Of a stretch of DNA of 24,978 nt, positions 7,285 through 13,916 are shown one piece after another (within the stretch, counting starts at the first letter, position 1; each line of letters opens with the position of its first letter). The notes beneath the pieces were generated by a model, which saw only the letters and a program-made list of their open reading frames with translations, was not told the origin of the DNA and ran no database searches. Source of the stretch: Clostridia bacterium (lineage in GTDB: Bacteria; Bacillota; Clostridia; Peptostreptococcales; Anaerovoracaceae); contig CABJAP010000027.1 in assembly GCA_902363595.1 (NCBI GenBank), positions 1 through 24,978 on the forward strand. The letters run 5' to 3'. Position numbers and translations under genes: made by a program.

Positions 7285-8265
7285 CTAGCAAATCCGCGGA
7301 AGGCCTTCTCCGTAGAGCACATCCACCACGCGGCTGGCGCCCAGTCTGGTCGTGATAAAAGTCCCCGACCCTTCTGTCACCTGGCCGATGATCGCCGCAT
7401 CTTTTCCATGCTCCGTCTTTTGCATCAGTTCCAGCGCCTGCTGCGCCTGCTCGGCGGGCACGACAGCGACCATCTTGCCTTCGTTGCCCATATAGAGCGG
7501 ATCCAGCCCCAGAATATCGGCAAAGCCCCGGACTTCTTCGTTTACTGGAATGGATTCTTCCGCAAGCTCGATCCTGCATCCGCTGGTATCTGCGATTTCA
7601 TTGAGGATTGTACCCAATCCGCCTCTGGTCACATCGCGCATGGTCTTTACATCGATATCAGCAGAAAAGAGAGCATCCGTAATATCAGACAGACAGCCGC
7701 AGTCGCTCTTAATGTTGTTCTCAATCTCCATTCTGGCACTGAGGATGCAGGCATGGTGATCGCCCAAAGTTCCCGACAGCAAAATCTGATCGCCCGGCTC
7801 GCAGTTTGCGGCGCTCACATCCCGCCCGGCAGGAATCACCCCGATGCCGGAGGTATTGATGTAGAGACCGCCGCTTCCTTCCACCACCTTTGTATCGCCC
7901 GCGACAATGGTCACGCCGGCCGCCTTTGCCTGAGCCGCCATGGAGGAAACGATGCGATCCAGCGTATCCACATCCAGCCCTTCTTCTAAAATAAAACCGC
8001 AGGTCAGGTATTTGGGCTGGGCCCCCATCATCAATAGATCATTGACTGTTCCGCAAACACACAGCTTGCCAATATCTCCGCCTTTAAATTCCAGCGGTGT
8101 AACCACAAAGGAATCGGTGCTGAAGGCGATTTTTCCGCTGATCTCAAGTACCGCCGCATCTTCCATCTTATCCAGCACGCTGTTTTTAAAATGTTTTCCG
8201 AAAACGCTGCTCATCAGCTCTGCCGATGTTTTTCCTCCGCTTCCGTGGGCCATCGTAATTTTCAT
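7285..8265 (-). CDS. hypE: Hydrogenase maturation protein HypE (carbamoyl dehydratase)
   Basis: A 326-residue AIR-synthase-fold enzyme. With HypF it turns a carbamoyl group on its C-terminal Cys into thiocyanate, giving the cyanide ligand of the [NiFe] site. The glycine-rich MAHGSGGK near the N-terminus, GGDIGKL and GTVNDLLMMGA motifs, and the invariant C-terminal PRIC ending with the catalytic Cys326 are all present. The start is the ATG at 8265 with GGAGG 5 nt upstream; the open frame continues nine codons to a TTG but those codons contain the ribosome binding site. Unlike the other hyp genes it is not overlapped: about 350 bp holding a toxin-antitoxin module separates it from hypD, and I see no promoter of its own. 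Confidence 0.95.
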   Translation of the reverse strand: MKITMAHGSGGKTSAELMSSVFGKHFKNSVLDKMEDAAVLEISGKIAFSTDSFVVTPLEFKGGDIGKLCVCGTVNDLLMMGAQPKYLTCGFILEEGLDVDTLDRIVSSMAAQAKAAGVTIVAGDTKVVEGSGGLYINTSGIGVIPAGRDVSAANCEPGDQILLSGTLGDHHACILSARMEIENNIKSDCGCLSDITDALFSADIDVKTMRDVTRGGLGTILNEIADTSGCRIELAEESIPVNEEVRGFADILGLDPLYMGNEGKMVAVVPAEQAQQALELMQKTEHGKDAAIIGQVTEGSGTFITTRLGASRVVDVLYGEGLPRIC

Positions 8266-8300
8266 CTTATCCTCCTCAGACACTCTAATCAAAAATATAC

Positions 8301-8329
8301 TTGTATAACTAAAAAAAAAGCGTTATAAT
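8301..8329 (+). promoter_or_regulatory. Promoter of the antitoxin RNA
   Basis: TTGTAT (8301-8306), exact 17-nt spacer (A-rich), TATAAT (8324-8329). Transcription should start near 8336. It lies in the leader of hypE and points away from it. Confidence 0.7.
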
Positions 8330-8335
8330 TTAAAA

Positions 8336-8415
8336 AAGGAGCCACCGGTGAACGGTTGCTCGGAGTGGCAATTAAAACACTCGTCCTGCCTCCAAGCCTG
8401 GACGGGTGTTTTACT
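8336..8415 (+). ncRNA. Probable antisense antitoxin RNA, about 80 nt
   Basis: Between the promoter at 8301-8329 and the terminator at 8373-8413 there is no coding frame. The RNA would fold a 5' hairpin (GAGC-c-ACCG, loop GTGAA, CGGT-t-GCTC; 8339-8361) and end in a 14-bp terminator stem. It converges on the small peptide gene at 8428-8511 and overlaps the 3' end of its transcript, the arrangement of Fst/RNAII, TxpA/RatA and BsrG/SR4 type I systems. A 15-nt segment (8347-8361) recurs inverted in the toxin leader (8531-8545, 14/15), and CCACCG(N)T recurs directly, giving an extra pairing option between the two RNAs. Confidence 0.62.
8373..8413. terminator. Shared terminator of toxin mRNA and antitoxin RNA
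   Basis: TAAAACACTCGTCC (8373-8386) pairs with GGACGGGTGTTTTA (8400-8413). As plus-strand RNA the stem is 14 bp with one G-U; as minus-strand RNA the same position is a C-A mismatch, so it should be weaker for leftward transcripts. That asymmetry may let hyp or toxin transcripts read through into hypE. Confidence 0.7.
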
Positions 8416-8427
8416 TTATATGTAAAA

Positions 8428-8511
8428 CTAACGCTTAATCTTTGCGACTAAGGCAATCACTGTGCAAAGAACCATTGTATAAACCATCAGGTTATCAAAC
8501 GTCAAATACAT
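8428..8511 (-). CDS. Small hydrophobic type I toxin (holin-like/BsrG-like)
   Basis: A 27-residue peptide starting MYLTFDNLMVY and ending AKIKR: a short polar start, one hydrophobic membrane segment (about residues 8-23) and a basic tail. This is the pattern of the small 'putative holin-like toxin' and BsrG/TxpA/Fst-type membrane toxins of Firmicutes. The ribosome binding site AAGGAGGTGATCC is a full 13-nt complement of the 16S rRNA 3' end, followed by CT and the ATG, which is typical of such toxins. A promoter lies upstream, and a convergent small RNA downstream. It is placed between hypD and hypE in the hyp operon. Family membership rests on pattern, not on an alignment. Confidence 0.75.
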   Translation of the reverse strand: MYLTFDNLMVYTMVLCTVIALVAKIKR

Positions 8512-8518
8512 AGGATCA

Positions 8519-8533
8519 CCTCCTTTTCAGGAG
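8519..8533 (-). promoter_or_regulatory. Shine-Dalgarno-sequestering hairpin of the toxin
   Basis: In the toxin mRNA CTCCT-GAAA-AGGAG forms a 5-bp stem capped by a GNRA tetraloop; the 3' arm is the core of the toxin's Shine-Dalgarno. Such sequestration limits toxin translation in Fst- and BsrG-type systems. Confidence 0.6.
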
Positions 8534-8564
8534 CAACCGTCCACCGTTACCGCGGCTCGAATCG

Positions 8565-8598
8565 ATTATACCATACTTGCAACCAGAATTATACCATA
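8565..8598 (-). promoter_or_regulatory. Tandem extended -10 elements for the toxin transcript
   Basis: The 11-mer TATGGTATAAT occurs twice on the minus strand (8598-8588 and 8575-8565), 23 bp apart. Each is an extended -10 (TGG-TATAAT); the upstream copy falls where the -35 of the downstream copy should be. The pair begins 15-25 bp after hypD stops, and no hypD terminator is seen, so the toxin is transcribed both from here and possibly from the hyp operon. Confidence 0.6.
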
Positions 8599-8612
8599 TT
8601 TTCCATTTTTTT

Positions 8613-9647
8613 CTATTTGTTCCGATACCAGATTCCGCAGGCCCCTTCCGCAGAAACCATGCACGGTCCGAATGGATTGGTTGGACTGCACTGGGTCTTG
8701 AACATGGGACACTGATCAGGGTTGATCTTGCCTACGATCACATCTCCGCATCTGCAGCCCTCCGGAAGCTTCATATCCGCCACCAGTCCCCTGCTTCCGC
8801 CGTCATAGAAGGTATCTTTCAAGTAAAGTCCCGAATCGGGAATAACGCCAAGCCCCCTCCACATAGCCGGACCCGGTTCAAAATAAGCGTCCAGCACTTC
8901 CAGAGCTTTTGAATTTCCCTCATCGCGCACAGCGTTGGTATAGAGATTTTTTACCTTAGCTTCTTTTTTCTCCAGCTGTCTGACCAGATCATAAATAACC
9001 GCTAAAATATGCTCCGCTTCAAACCCGGCGACGACAAAGGGTTTTTTATACGTTTGCGCCAGCTGCTCATAAGGCTTGCTGCCGATGATCACGCTCACAT
9101 GTCCGGGGCAGATAAAGCCGTCAATATCCTTTTGATTTTCGCAAATCCAGACCAATGCGGGGATAACGGTTTTCAAAGCCGTCACAAGACGCAGATTTTC
9201 AATCCCTTTGGCCAGAGCCTGCTGCATCATCAGAGCATAGGCGGGCGCCGTCGTTTCAAAACCCACCGCTGCGATCACATAGGTAGTGCTCGGATCAGCC
9301 TGGGCTTTTTCTAATGCCTCGAAAGGAGAATACATCAGCTCCACCTTAGCGCCTTTTCCTTTCATATCGGACAGACTTCCTTCGGTGCCCGGAACCTTCA
9401 TCATATCGCCGAAGGTCAGCAGCACATGATTCTCTTTTTGCGCGTACTCGATGCACTGATCGATATATGCCGTGGGCGTCACGCAGACGGGGCACCCTGG
9501 GCCTGAGATCAGCTTGATCTTGGGAGAAATCAGGCTGCGAATGCCGTTTTTAAAAATACTGGCCGTATGGGTTCCGCAGACTTCCATCAGTTTGATCTCC
9601 GGTCCGTCATAAGCTTTCAAATATTCGATTACCTTTTTAAGTTCCAC
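8613..9647 (-). CDS. hypD: Hydrogenase maturation protein HypD
   Basis: A 344-residue Fe-S scaffold protein that, with HypC, assembles the Fe(CN)2CO unit of [NiFe]-hydrogenase. Visible motifs are CGTHT (C24-T28), GPGCPVC (49-55, Cys 52 and 55), GFETTAP (129-135) and the C-terminal cluster Cys residues (298, 300, 313, 320, 329, 337) including CRCGDVI. The start is GTG at 9647; it shares its first G with the hypC stop (TAGTG), and GGAGGA lies 9 nt upstream inside hypC. This overlap implies translational coupling. Confidence 0.96.
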   Translation of the reverse strand: MELKKVIEYLKAYDGPEIKLMEVCGTHTASIFKNGIRSLISPKIKLISGPGCPVCVTPTAYIDQCIEYAQKENHVLLTFGDMMKVPGTEGSLSDMKGKGAKVELMYSPFEALEKAQADPSTTYVIAAVGFETTAPAYALMMQQALAKGIENLRLVTALKTVIPALVWICENQKDIDGFICPGHVSVIIGSKPYEQLAQTYKKPFVVAGFEAEHILAVIYDLVRQLEKKEAKVKNLYTNAVRDEGNSKALEVLDAYFEPGPAMWRGLGVIPDSGLYLKDTFYDGGSRGLVADMKLPEGCRCGDVIVGKINPDQCPMFKTQCSPTNPFGPCMVSAEGACGIWYRNK

Positions 9648-9862
9648 TATGATAATTCCTCCAGATCGGCAAAGAGATCGATCAGCTCTTTGGCCTTATC
9701 CTGTTCCATAACTTCGATGGCGCATCCCGCATGAACCAGCACGTACTGGCCCGGCTTGGGATCCACAAGGCCCACATTGACGTCGACCATATTTCCACGA
9801 AAATCCACCTGAGCGGTGGTCCCATCAGTGGCAATGACTTTGCCTGGTATTGCAATACACAT
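9647..9862 (-). CDS. hypC: Hydrogenase assembly chaperone HypC/HupF
   Basis: A 71-residue chaperone that binds HypD and delivers the Fe(CN)2CO group. It begins MCIAIPGKV; Cys2, exposed after Met removal, is the essential iron-coordinating residue. VHAG (43-46) corresponds to the conserved His motif. The start is the ATG at 9862 behind GGAGG (7 nt); the longer frame would bury the essential N-terminal Cys and is wrong. Its ATG overlaps the stop of ybaK (TAATG) and its stop overlaps the hypD start. Confidence 0.95.
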   Translation of the reverse strand: MCIAIPGKVIATDGTTAQVDFRGNMVDVNVGLVDPKPGQYVLVHAGCAIEVMEQDKAKELIDLFADLEELS

Positions 9863-10344
9863 TATTCTTCCTCCGGTATTTTGCAGACATCGATCCACTG
9901 CTGCGCTTTCGAATAAGTAAACAGCTCGTCGCAGGTCAGTTCGATGGCGCTGTTTGAGCTGCCGCAGGCCGGAAAGACCGTATCGAACCGCTGCATGGAT
10001 ACATCCGCATATATTTTTACATCTTCATTGTCAATGGCAAAAGCGCAGACTCCGCCTATCTCATGACCGGTAAATTGGACCACTTGTTCCGCGGAAAGCA
10101 TCTTTGCCTTGAATCCAAATTGTCGTTTAAATTTTCCATTATTGACTTTCGTGTCGCCTGCTGTCTGAATCAGGATGCAGCCGCCGTCCGGGTCGAGAAA
10201 GGACAGTGTTTTGCATATCCTTGCCGGAATGACCCCCGCCGCTTTGGCCGCCAGCTCCACGGTGGCGCTTGAAACATCAAATTCCTGAATTCGATCTTCG
10301 ATGCCAACTTCTTTGAAATAGGTTCTCACTTTATCGATTGCCAT
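9862..10344 (-). CDS. YbaK/EbsC-family aminoacyl-tRNA deacylase-like protein
   Basis: A 160-residue protein of the YbaK/ProX-like editing-domain family, whose members hydrolyse mischarged aminoacyl-tRNA such as Cys-tRNA(Pro). The conserved Lys (K45 in ARICKTLSF) and the GHEIGGVCAFA loop (93-103, a variant of the GGVxP loop with Ala for Pro) are visible. The start is ATG 10344 with AAGGAGG 6 nt before; the frame is open further upstream inside hypF but without a ribosome binding site. It overlaps hypF by 14 nt and hypC by 1 nt, so it is fully embedded in the hyp operon. Whether it has a role in hydrogenase maturation or is a passenger cannot be told. Confidence 0.85.
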   Translation of the reverse strand: MAIDKVRTYFKEVGIEDRIQEFDVSSATVELAAKAAGVIPARICKTLSFLDPDGGCILIQTAGDTKVNNGKFKRQFGFKAKMLSAEQVVQFTGHEIGGVCAFAIDNEDVKIYADVSMQRFDTVFPACGSSNSAIELTCDELFTYSKAQQWIDVCKIPEEE

Positions 10345-12517
10345 ACTCCGCCTCCTTTTTCTTGAGGGCAATGTAGGTCTGCCCCAGAGCGATGCCTCCG
10401 TCGTTTGGACTGACGGAAACATTGTAATACGGAAGGAATCCTGATTGGCGCAAAAGCTTCAGGCTTTCTTCCATTAAAATCTTATTCTGAAAAACTCCGC
10501 CGGTCAGTGCTACCTGCCGCGCTCCGGTTTCTTCCCTGATCCTGCAGCAGGTATCCAGGATCATGCGGGCAATTTTTTTATGAAAGTCCAGGGCCAGAGC
10601 GTTGGCCGCGGAAGCGCCGGGATCAGCCGCCGCATCTTCCAGCAGAATGGCGCATTGGCCTTCGTAATCATTGCGGTCCTTGATTCCCAGCAGCGCCGAC
10701 ACTCCGTCGAAAAGCCGGCCCATGCTGGAGCTTTTAATGGTATTGATTCCCGCCTCAATCCCTTTCCTGGCAAGCGCTTCTCCCGGCCAGGTCCGTTTCT
10801 CGGCAAATTCCATAATCGGGGAAAGATCAATGGCAATCCCCTCGGATTCCTCTTCATAGCCCTTCTCCCAGGCATACCGGTAACTGACCGCCGATTTCCA
10901 TCCTTCCTTCATGGAAGAGTCGCCTCCCAGCATCTTGACATAACGCAGATGATCGAACCGTTCAAATCGGTCATTCTCACAGAGGAGAAATTCGCCGCCC
11001 CAGACAGCCCCGTCCGTGCCGTATCCGGTTCCGTCAAAACTGACACCGATCACTTTTCCGGAAAGGTCGTGCTCCGCCATGACCGATGCCACATGGGCGT
11101 GGTGATGCTGTACCCTCAGCACCGGCAGTCCCAGGTTCTCTGCGTAGGCGGTGGTATAGTAAAGGGGGTGCTGATCGCACACCACCAGCTCCGGCTTAAT
11201 ACGAAACAGAGCTTTCATCCGCTCCACATTTTCTTCATAAATCCTTTGATTCTCCACGCTGTCCATATCGCCGAAATATTGACTCATGTAAGCAAACGGG
11301 CCCTTGCTCAAAGCGAAGGAATTCTTCAGCTGCCCGCCGACTGCCAAAACCTCTCCCCCAAAGCTTGTCTTGATATAAAGGGGGACCGGCGCATAGCCTT
11401 TGGATCTGCGGATCATCTGCGGCTGGCCGTCGATCGCCCGCACCACAGAGTCGTCTACCCGTACTTGGATCCGCCGTTCGTTGTCAATCACGCCTTTAAT
11501 CAGCGCCTCTTTCTCCATCATAGCCGCCATTTCCTCATTATCTTTTATGATAGGCATTTCAGAGCGGTTGGCGCTGGTCACGATCAAAGGGCTGATTTCA
11601 TCCAGCAGCAAATGCTGGGCGCCCATGCTGGGCAGAAAAGAACCGATGAACCGACTCTTATTGATCTCTTTAGACTGGGAAGGCTTATGCTCCAGCAGCA
11701 AAATCGGTCTGGCCGATGATGTGAGGAGTTTTTCCTCGATCGGCGACACATAACAGTATTCCTTGATCTGCTCTATGTCACGAAACATTACAGCAAAGGG
11801 TTTTTGCTCTCTTTTTTTAATCTGCCGCAGTTTGAAAACCGCATCATCACTGCGCGGATCGCAGATGAGATTATAACCGCCCATGCTTTTAAAAGCGATC
11901 ACTTCTCCTGCGGCGATCAGCCGGGCGCCTTCCTTCACCGGCATGCTCAATACCGGTCCGCAGCTATGGCAGGAAATGGTCTGTGCATGATACCTTCGAT
12001 CATGCAGATCCGTATATTCCTTTTCACAGAAATCGCACATGGGGAAATCAATCATCGTCGTATTATCCCGGTCATATGGGATTCGGTCGATGATGGTATA
12101 CCTTGGTCCGCAGATCATGCAGCTGATAAAGGGATGGTTGTATCTGGGATTTTCCGGGTCCCGCATCTCAGCCAGACAATGGGGACAGATGGATAAATCA
12201 GCGGGGATCATCGCCGCCTCGTCGTCTCCCGCGTCGCTGTCCAGGATGGTAAAATGGTCGAATTCCCGGAAGGGCTCCAAAGTCCGTTTGATGTGAACAA
12301 TTTCAGCGGGCGCCGGCTTCTCGGTTTCGATGGCCTCCACAAAGGCATCGATCCGCTGAGAGGTGTCCGTCACTGCGATTTCAACCAGACCTCCGATATT
12401 GAGTACTTCCCCCTTCATCCCCATGCGGTGGGCCGTTTTGGCCACAAAAGGGCGGAATCCCACTCCCTGGACAATCCCCCACAGCTTGATCCTCTGGGTC
12501 GATCTATTTGTGGTCAT
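10331..12517 (-). CDS. hypF: Carbamoyltransferase HypF
   Basis: A 728-residue enzyme that uses carbamoyl phosphate and ATP to carbamoylate the C-terminal Cys of HypE. Order of domains: acylphosphatase (VQGVGFRP, 16-23), two zinc fingers with the canonical Cys spacing (111/114, 133/136, 161/164, 183/186), YrdC-like domain (about 195-375, KKREQKPFAVM at 233-243, SANRS at 314-318) and Kae1-like domain (HHHAH at 471-475, DGTGYGTDG at 494-502). I prefer the ATG at 12517, which overlaps the end of hypB by 14 nt; ATG 12541 is also possible. Neither has a strong ribosome binding site, so translation is probably coupled to hypB. Confidence 0.95.
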   Translation of the reverse strand: MTTNRSTQRIKLWGIVQGVGFRPFVAKTAHRMGMKGEVLNIGGLVEIAVTDTSQRIDAFVEAIETEKPAPAEIVHIKRTLEPFREFDHFTILDSDAGDDEAAMIPADLSICPHCLAEMRDPENPRYNHPFISCMICGPRYTIIDRIPYDRDNTTMIDFPMCDFCEKEYTDLHDRRYHAQTISCHSCGPVLSMPVKEGARLIAAGEVIAFKSMGGYNLICDPRSDDAVFKLRQIKKREQKPFAVMFRDIEQIKEYCYVSPIEEKLLTSSARPILLLEHKPSQSKEINKSRFIGSFLPSMGAQHLLLDEISPLIVTSANRSEMPIIKDNEEMAAMMEKEALIKGVIDNERRIQVRVDDSVVRAIDGQPQMIRRSKGYAPVPLYIKTSFGGEVLAVGGQLKNSFALSKGPFAYMSQYFGDMDSVENQRIYEENVERMKALFRIKPELVVCDQHPLYYTTAYAENLGLPVLRVQHHHAHVASVMAEHDLSGKVIGVSFDGTGYGTDGAVWGGEFLLCENDRFERFDHLRYVKMLGGDSSMKEGWKSAVSYRYAWEKGYEEESEGIAIDLSPIMEFAEKRTWPGEALARKGIEAGINTIKSSSMGRLFDGVSALLGIKDRNDYEGQCAILLEDAAADPGASAANALALDFHKKIARMILDTCCRIREETGARQVALTGGVFQNKILMEESLKLLRQSGFLPYYNVSVSPNDGGIALGQTYIALKKKEAEYGNR

Positions 12518-13223
12518 GGGTATGTCCGTGATGGTGGTCATGATGGTGGGAATGGTCTTTTGCTTCCAGCTGTCCGGCCCGCTCCATCAGCCATTCTGCC
12601 ACTTCTTCGAACCCTTCTCCTGTCTTTCCCGACACTTTGAACACCGGCACATCCTTATTGAGCGCTCTGACGCCTTTCATGAAAAAGTCCTCGTCAAAAT
12701 CCAGATAGGGGATCAGGTCCACTTTATTGAGAATGATGATATCGGCTTTTTCAAAGGCCAGCGGATACTTGTACGGCTTGTCGCTGCCTTCGGTGACGGT
12801 GGAAATGAGCATCATCACGTGTTCGCCGATGGTAAACTCAGCCGGACACACCAGGTTGCCGATGTTTTCGATGAAAAGAATTCCCTTCTCATCAAACTGC
12901 ATATGATCCACCATGTGGTCGATCATGGGAGCATCCAAATGGCAAGCTCCGTATGTATTGATCTGGTGGGTATCGATGCCCATGCTCTTCAGGTCCTGGG
13001 TGTCCAGGTCCGACTCGATATCCCCTTCAATGACATAGGGCTTGTACTCCTTTAAATGTTTAAAAATGTTTTTCAGGGTAGTCGTCTTGCCCACTCCCGG
13101 CGCGCCCATTTCGTTGACGATCAAAACACCGTGAGCGCTGAGATGTTCTTTCACGTGCTGGGCGATCTGGTCATTCTCATCGAGAATGCCTTCCATAACA
13201 TCTATCTTTCTAACGTCGTGCAT
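12504..13223 (-). CDS. hypB: Hydrogenase nickel incorporation GTPase HypB
   Basis: A 239-residue SIMIBI-class GTPase that loads nickel with HypA. The P-loop GAPGVGKTT is at 40-48, the metal-site pair C94-H95 in ACHLDA, Cys126 in IENIGNLVCPA, and NKVD at 166-169. Unusually, the histidine-rich nickel-storage-like segment is at the extreme C-terminus (10 His in residues 224-238) rather than at the N-terminus as in classic His-rich HypB. The start ATG at 13223 has AGGAGG 6-7 nt upstream. The His codons overlap the hypF start. Confidence 0.96.
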   Translation of the reverse strand: MHDVRKIDVMEGILDENDQIAQHVKEHLSAHGVLIVNEMGAPGVGKTTTLKNIFKHLKEYKPYVIEGDIESDLDTQDLKSMGIDTHQINTYGACHLDAPMIDHMVDHMQFDEKGILFIENIGNLVCPAEFTIGEHVMMLISTVTEGSDKPYKYPLAFEKADIIILNKVDLIPYLDFDEDFFMKGVRALNKDVPVFKVSGKTGEGFEEVAEWLMERAGQLEAKDHSHHHDHHHGHTHDHK

Positions 13224-13246
13224 AAGATTCCTCCTGTTTTTCTTTC

Positions 13247-13588
13247 TTATTCTACCTCAATGCTTTCTATATAAAATTCTTTGCCGATGTCCGTAGGTCC
13301 ACCGTCGGTCCCGCATCTGGGACATGCGAAGGACAGCAGCTTTTTTTCAAACTGCTCTCCGCACTTAGGACATTGGAGTTTTGGTTTGACGTGCTGAATC
13401 TCCACATCAGCGCCTTCGCAGAGGGTCCCCTCGCTGATCAGGTCAAAATACATATGAACAGAATCGCCCACATATCCCGAATAGTCTCCTATGACCAGCT
13501 TAACCTTTTTCACTCGATCCGCCTCTGCCTCCCGGCAATGTTTTTCCGCGATCTTTATGATCTGCTCTGTAATTGGATATTCGTGCAT
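13247..13588 (-). CDS. hypA: Hydrogenase nickel incorporation protein HypA
   Basis: A 113-residue metallochaperone, first gene of the operon. The N-terminal MHE provides the nickel-binding His2 and Glu3, and a zinc site is formed by C73-x2-C76 and C89-x2-C92. The ATG at 13588 follows AAAGGA. HypB begins 23 nt downstream. No structural hydrogenase genes are in this window, so the target enzyme is encoded elsewhere. Confidence 0.95.
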   Translation of the reverse strand: MHEYPITEQIIKIAEKHCREAEADRVKKVKLVIGDYSGYVGDSVHMYFDLISEGTLCEGADVEIQHVKPKLQCPKCGEQFEKKLLSFACPRCGTDGGPTDIGKEFYIESIEVE

Positions 13589-13624
13589 CCTCGTATCCTT
13601 TCTAAGTCAAATGCTTACTTATCT

Positions 13625-13653
13625 ATTATAGTAGTTTTAGGTCGGATATACAA
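13625..13653 (-). promoter_or_regulatory. Promoter of the hyp operon
   Basis: On the minus strand TTGTAT (13653-13648), 17-nt spacer, TATAAT (13630-13625), about 37 nt before the hypA start. No operator is obvious; a 10-bp palindrome TGCATATGCA is at 13733-13742. Confidence 0.7.
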
Positions 13654-13772
13654 ATTATATTTTTGGAAAGGTCCGGCCGAAAAAATTCTTTCTGCATCCT
13701 TGCCGATCATTTTTCCATATTTTTCAATTATGTGCATATGCAACAATTCTCCACCTTCTTTTTTCCCCTTTT

Positions 13773-13788
13773 TTGTTTAATCAAACAA
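13773..13788. repeat. Inverted repeat in the hypA/NSS divergent region
   Basis: TTGTTT-AATC-AAACAA, perfect 6-bp arms, about 60 bp upstream of the NSS promoter -35. The surrounding 200 bp is pyrimidine-rich on plus and contains no coding frame with a ribosome binding site. It could be a regulator site; no partner is identified. Confidence 0.3.
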
Positions 13789-13845
13789 TTATGTTTTCTC
13801 ACAAATTTTTCCGACTTTTTTTGTTGAATACTCATAGCGAAATCG

Positions 13846-13874
13846 TTGACTTTGCAACATCCCTTTGATATAGT
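13846..13874 (+). promoter_or_regulatory. Promoter of the NSS transporter operon
   Basis: TTGACT (13846-13851), 17-nt spacer, TATAGT (13869-13874), giving a leader of roughly 35 nt. Confidence 0.7.
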
Positions 13875-13916
13875 GTGATTGTTGATTTTATTACTTACTT
13901 AAGGAGGAATTGAACT

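Noticed and set aside
8513..8526. GGATCACCTCCTTT, identical to the 3' end of 16S rRNA
   Set aside because: No 16S sequence lies upstream on the plus strand. Read on the minus strand it is the Shine-Dalgarno of the 27-codon toxin gene.
9863..9898. Upstream start for hypC adding 12 residues
   Set aside because: HypC function requires Cys at position 2; the ATG at 9862 gives MC and has GGAGG at the right distance.
10580..11719. Long open frame (379 codons) on the plus strand opposite hypF, and a 260-codon one opposite hypE at 7207-7989
   Set aside because: They lack ribosome binding sites, give low-complexity Arg/His/Gln-rich proteins, and are mirror frames of well-supported hyp genes.
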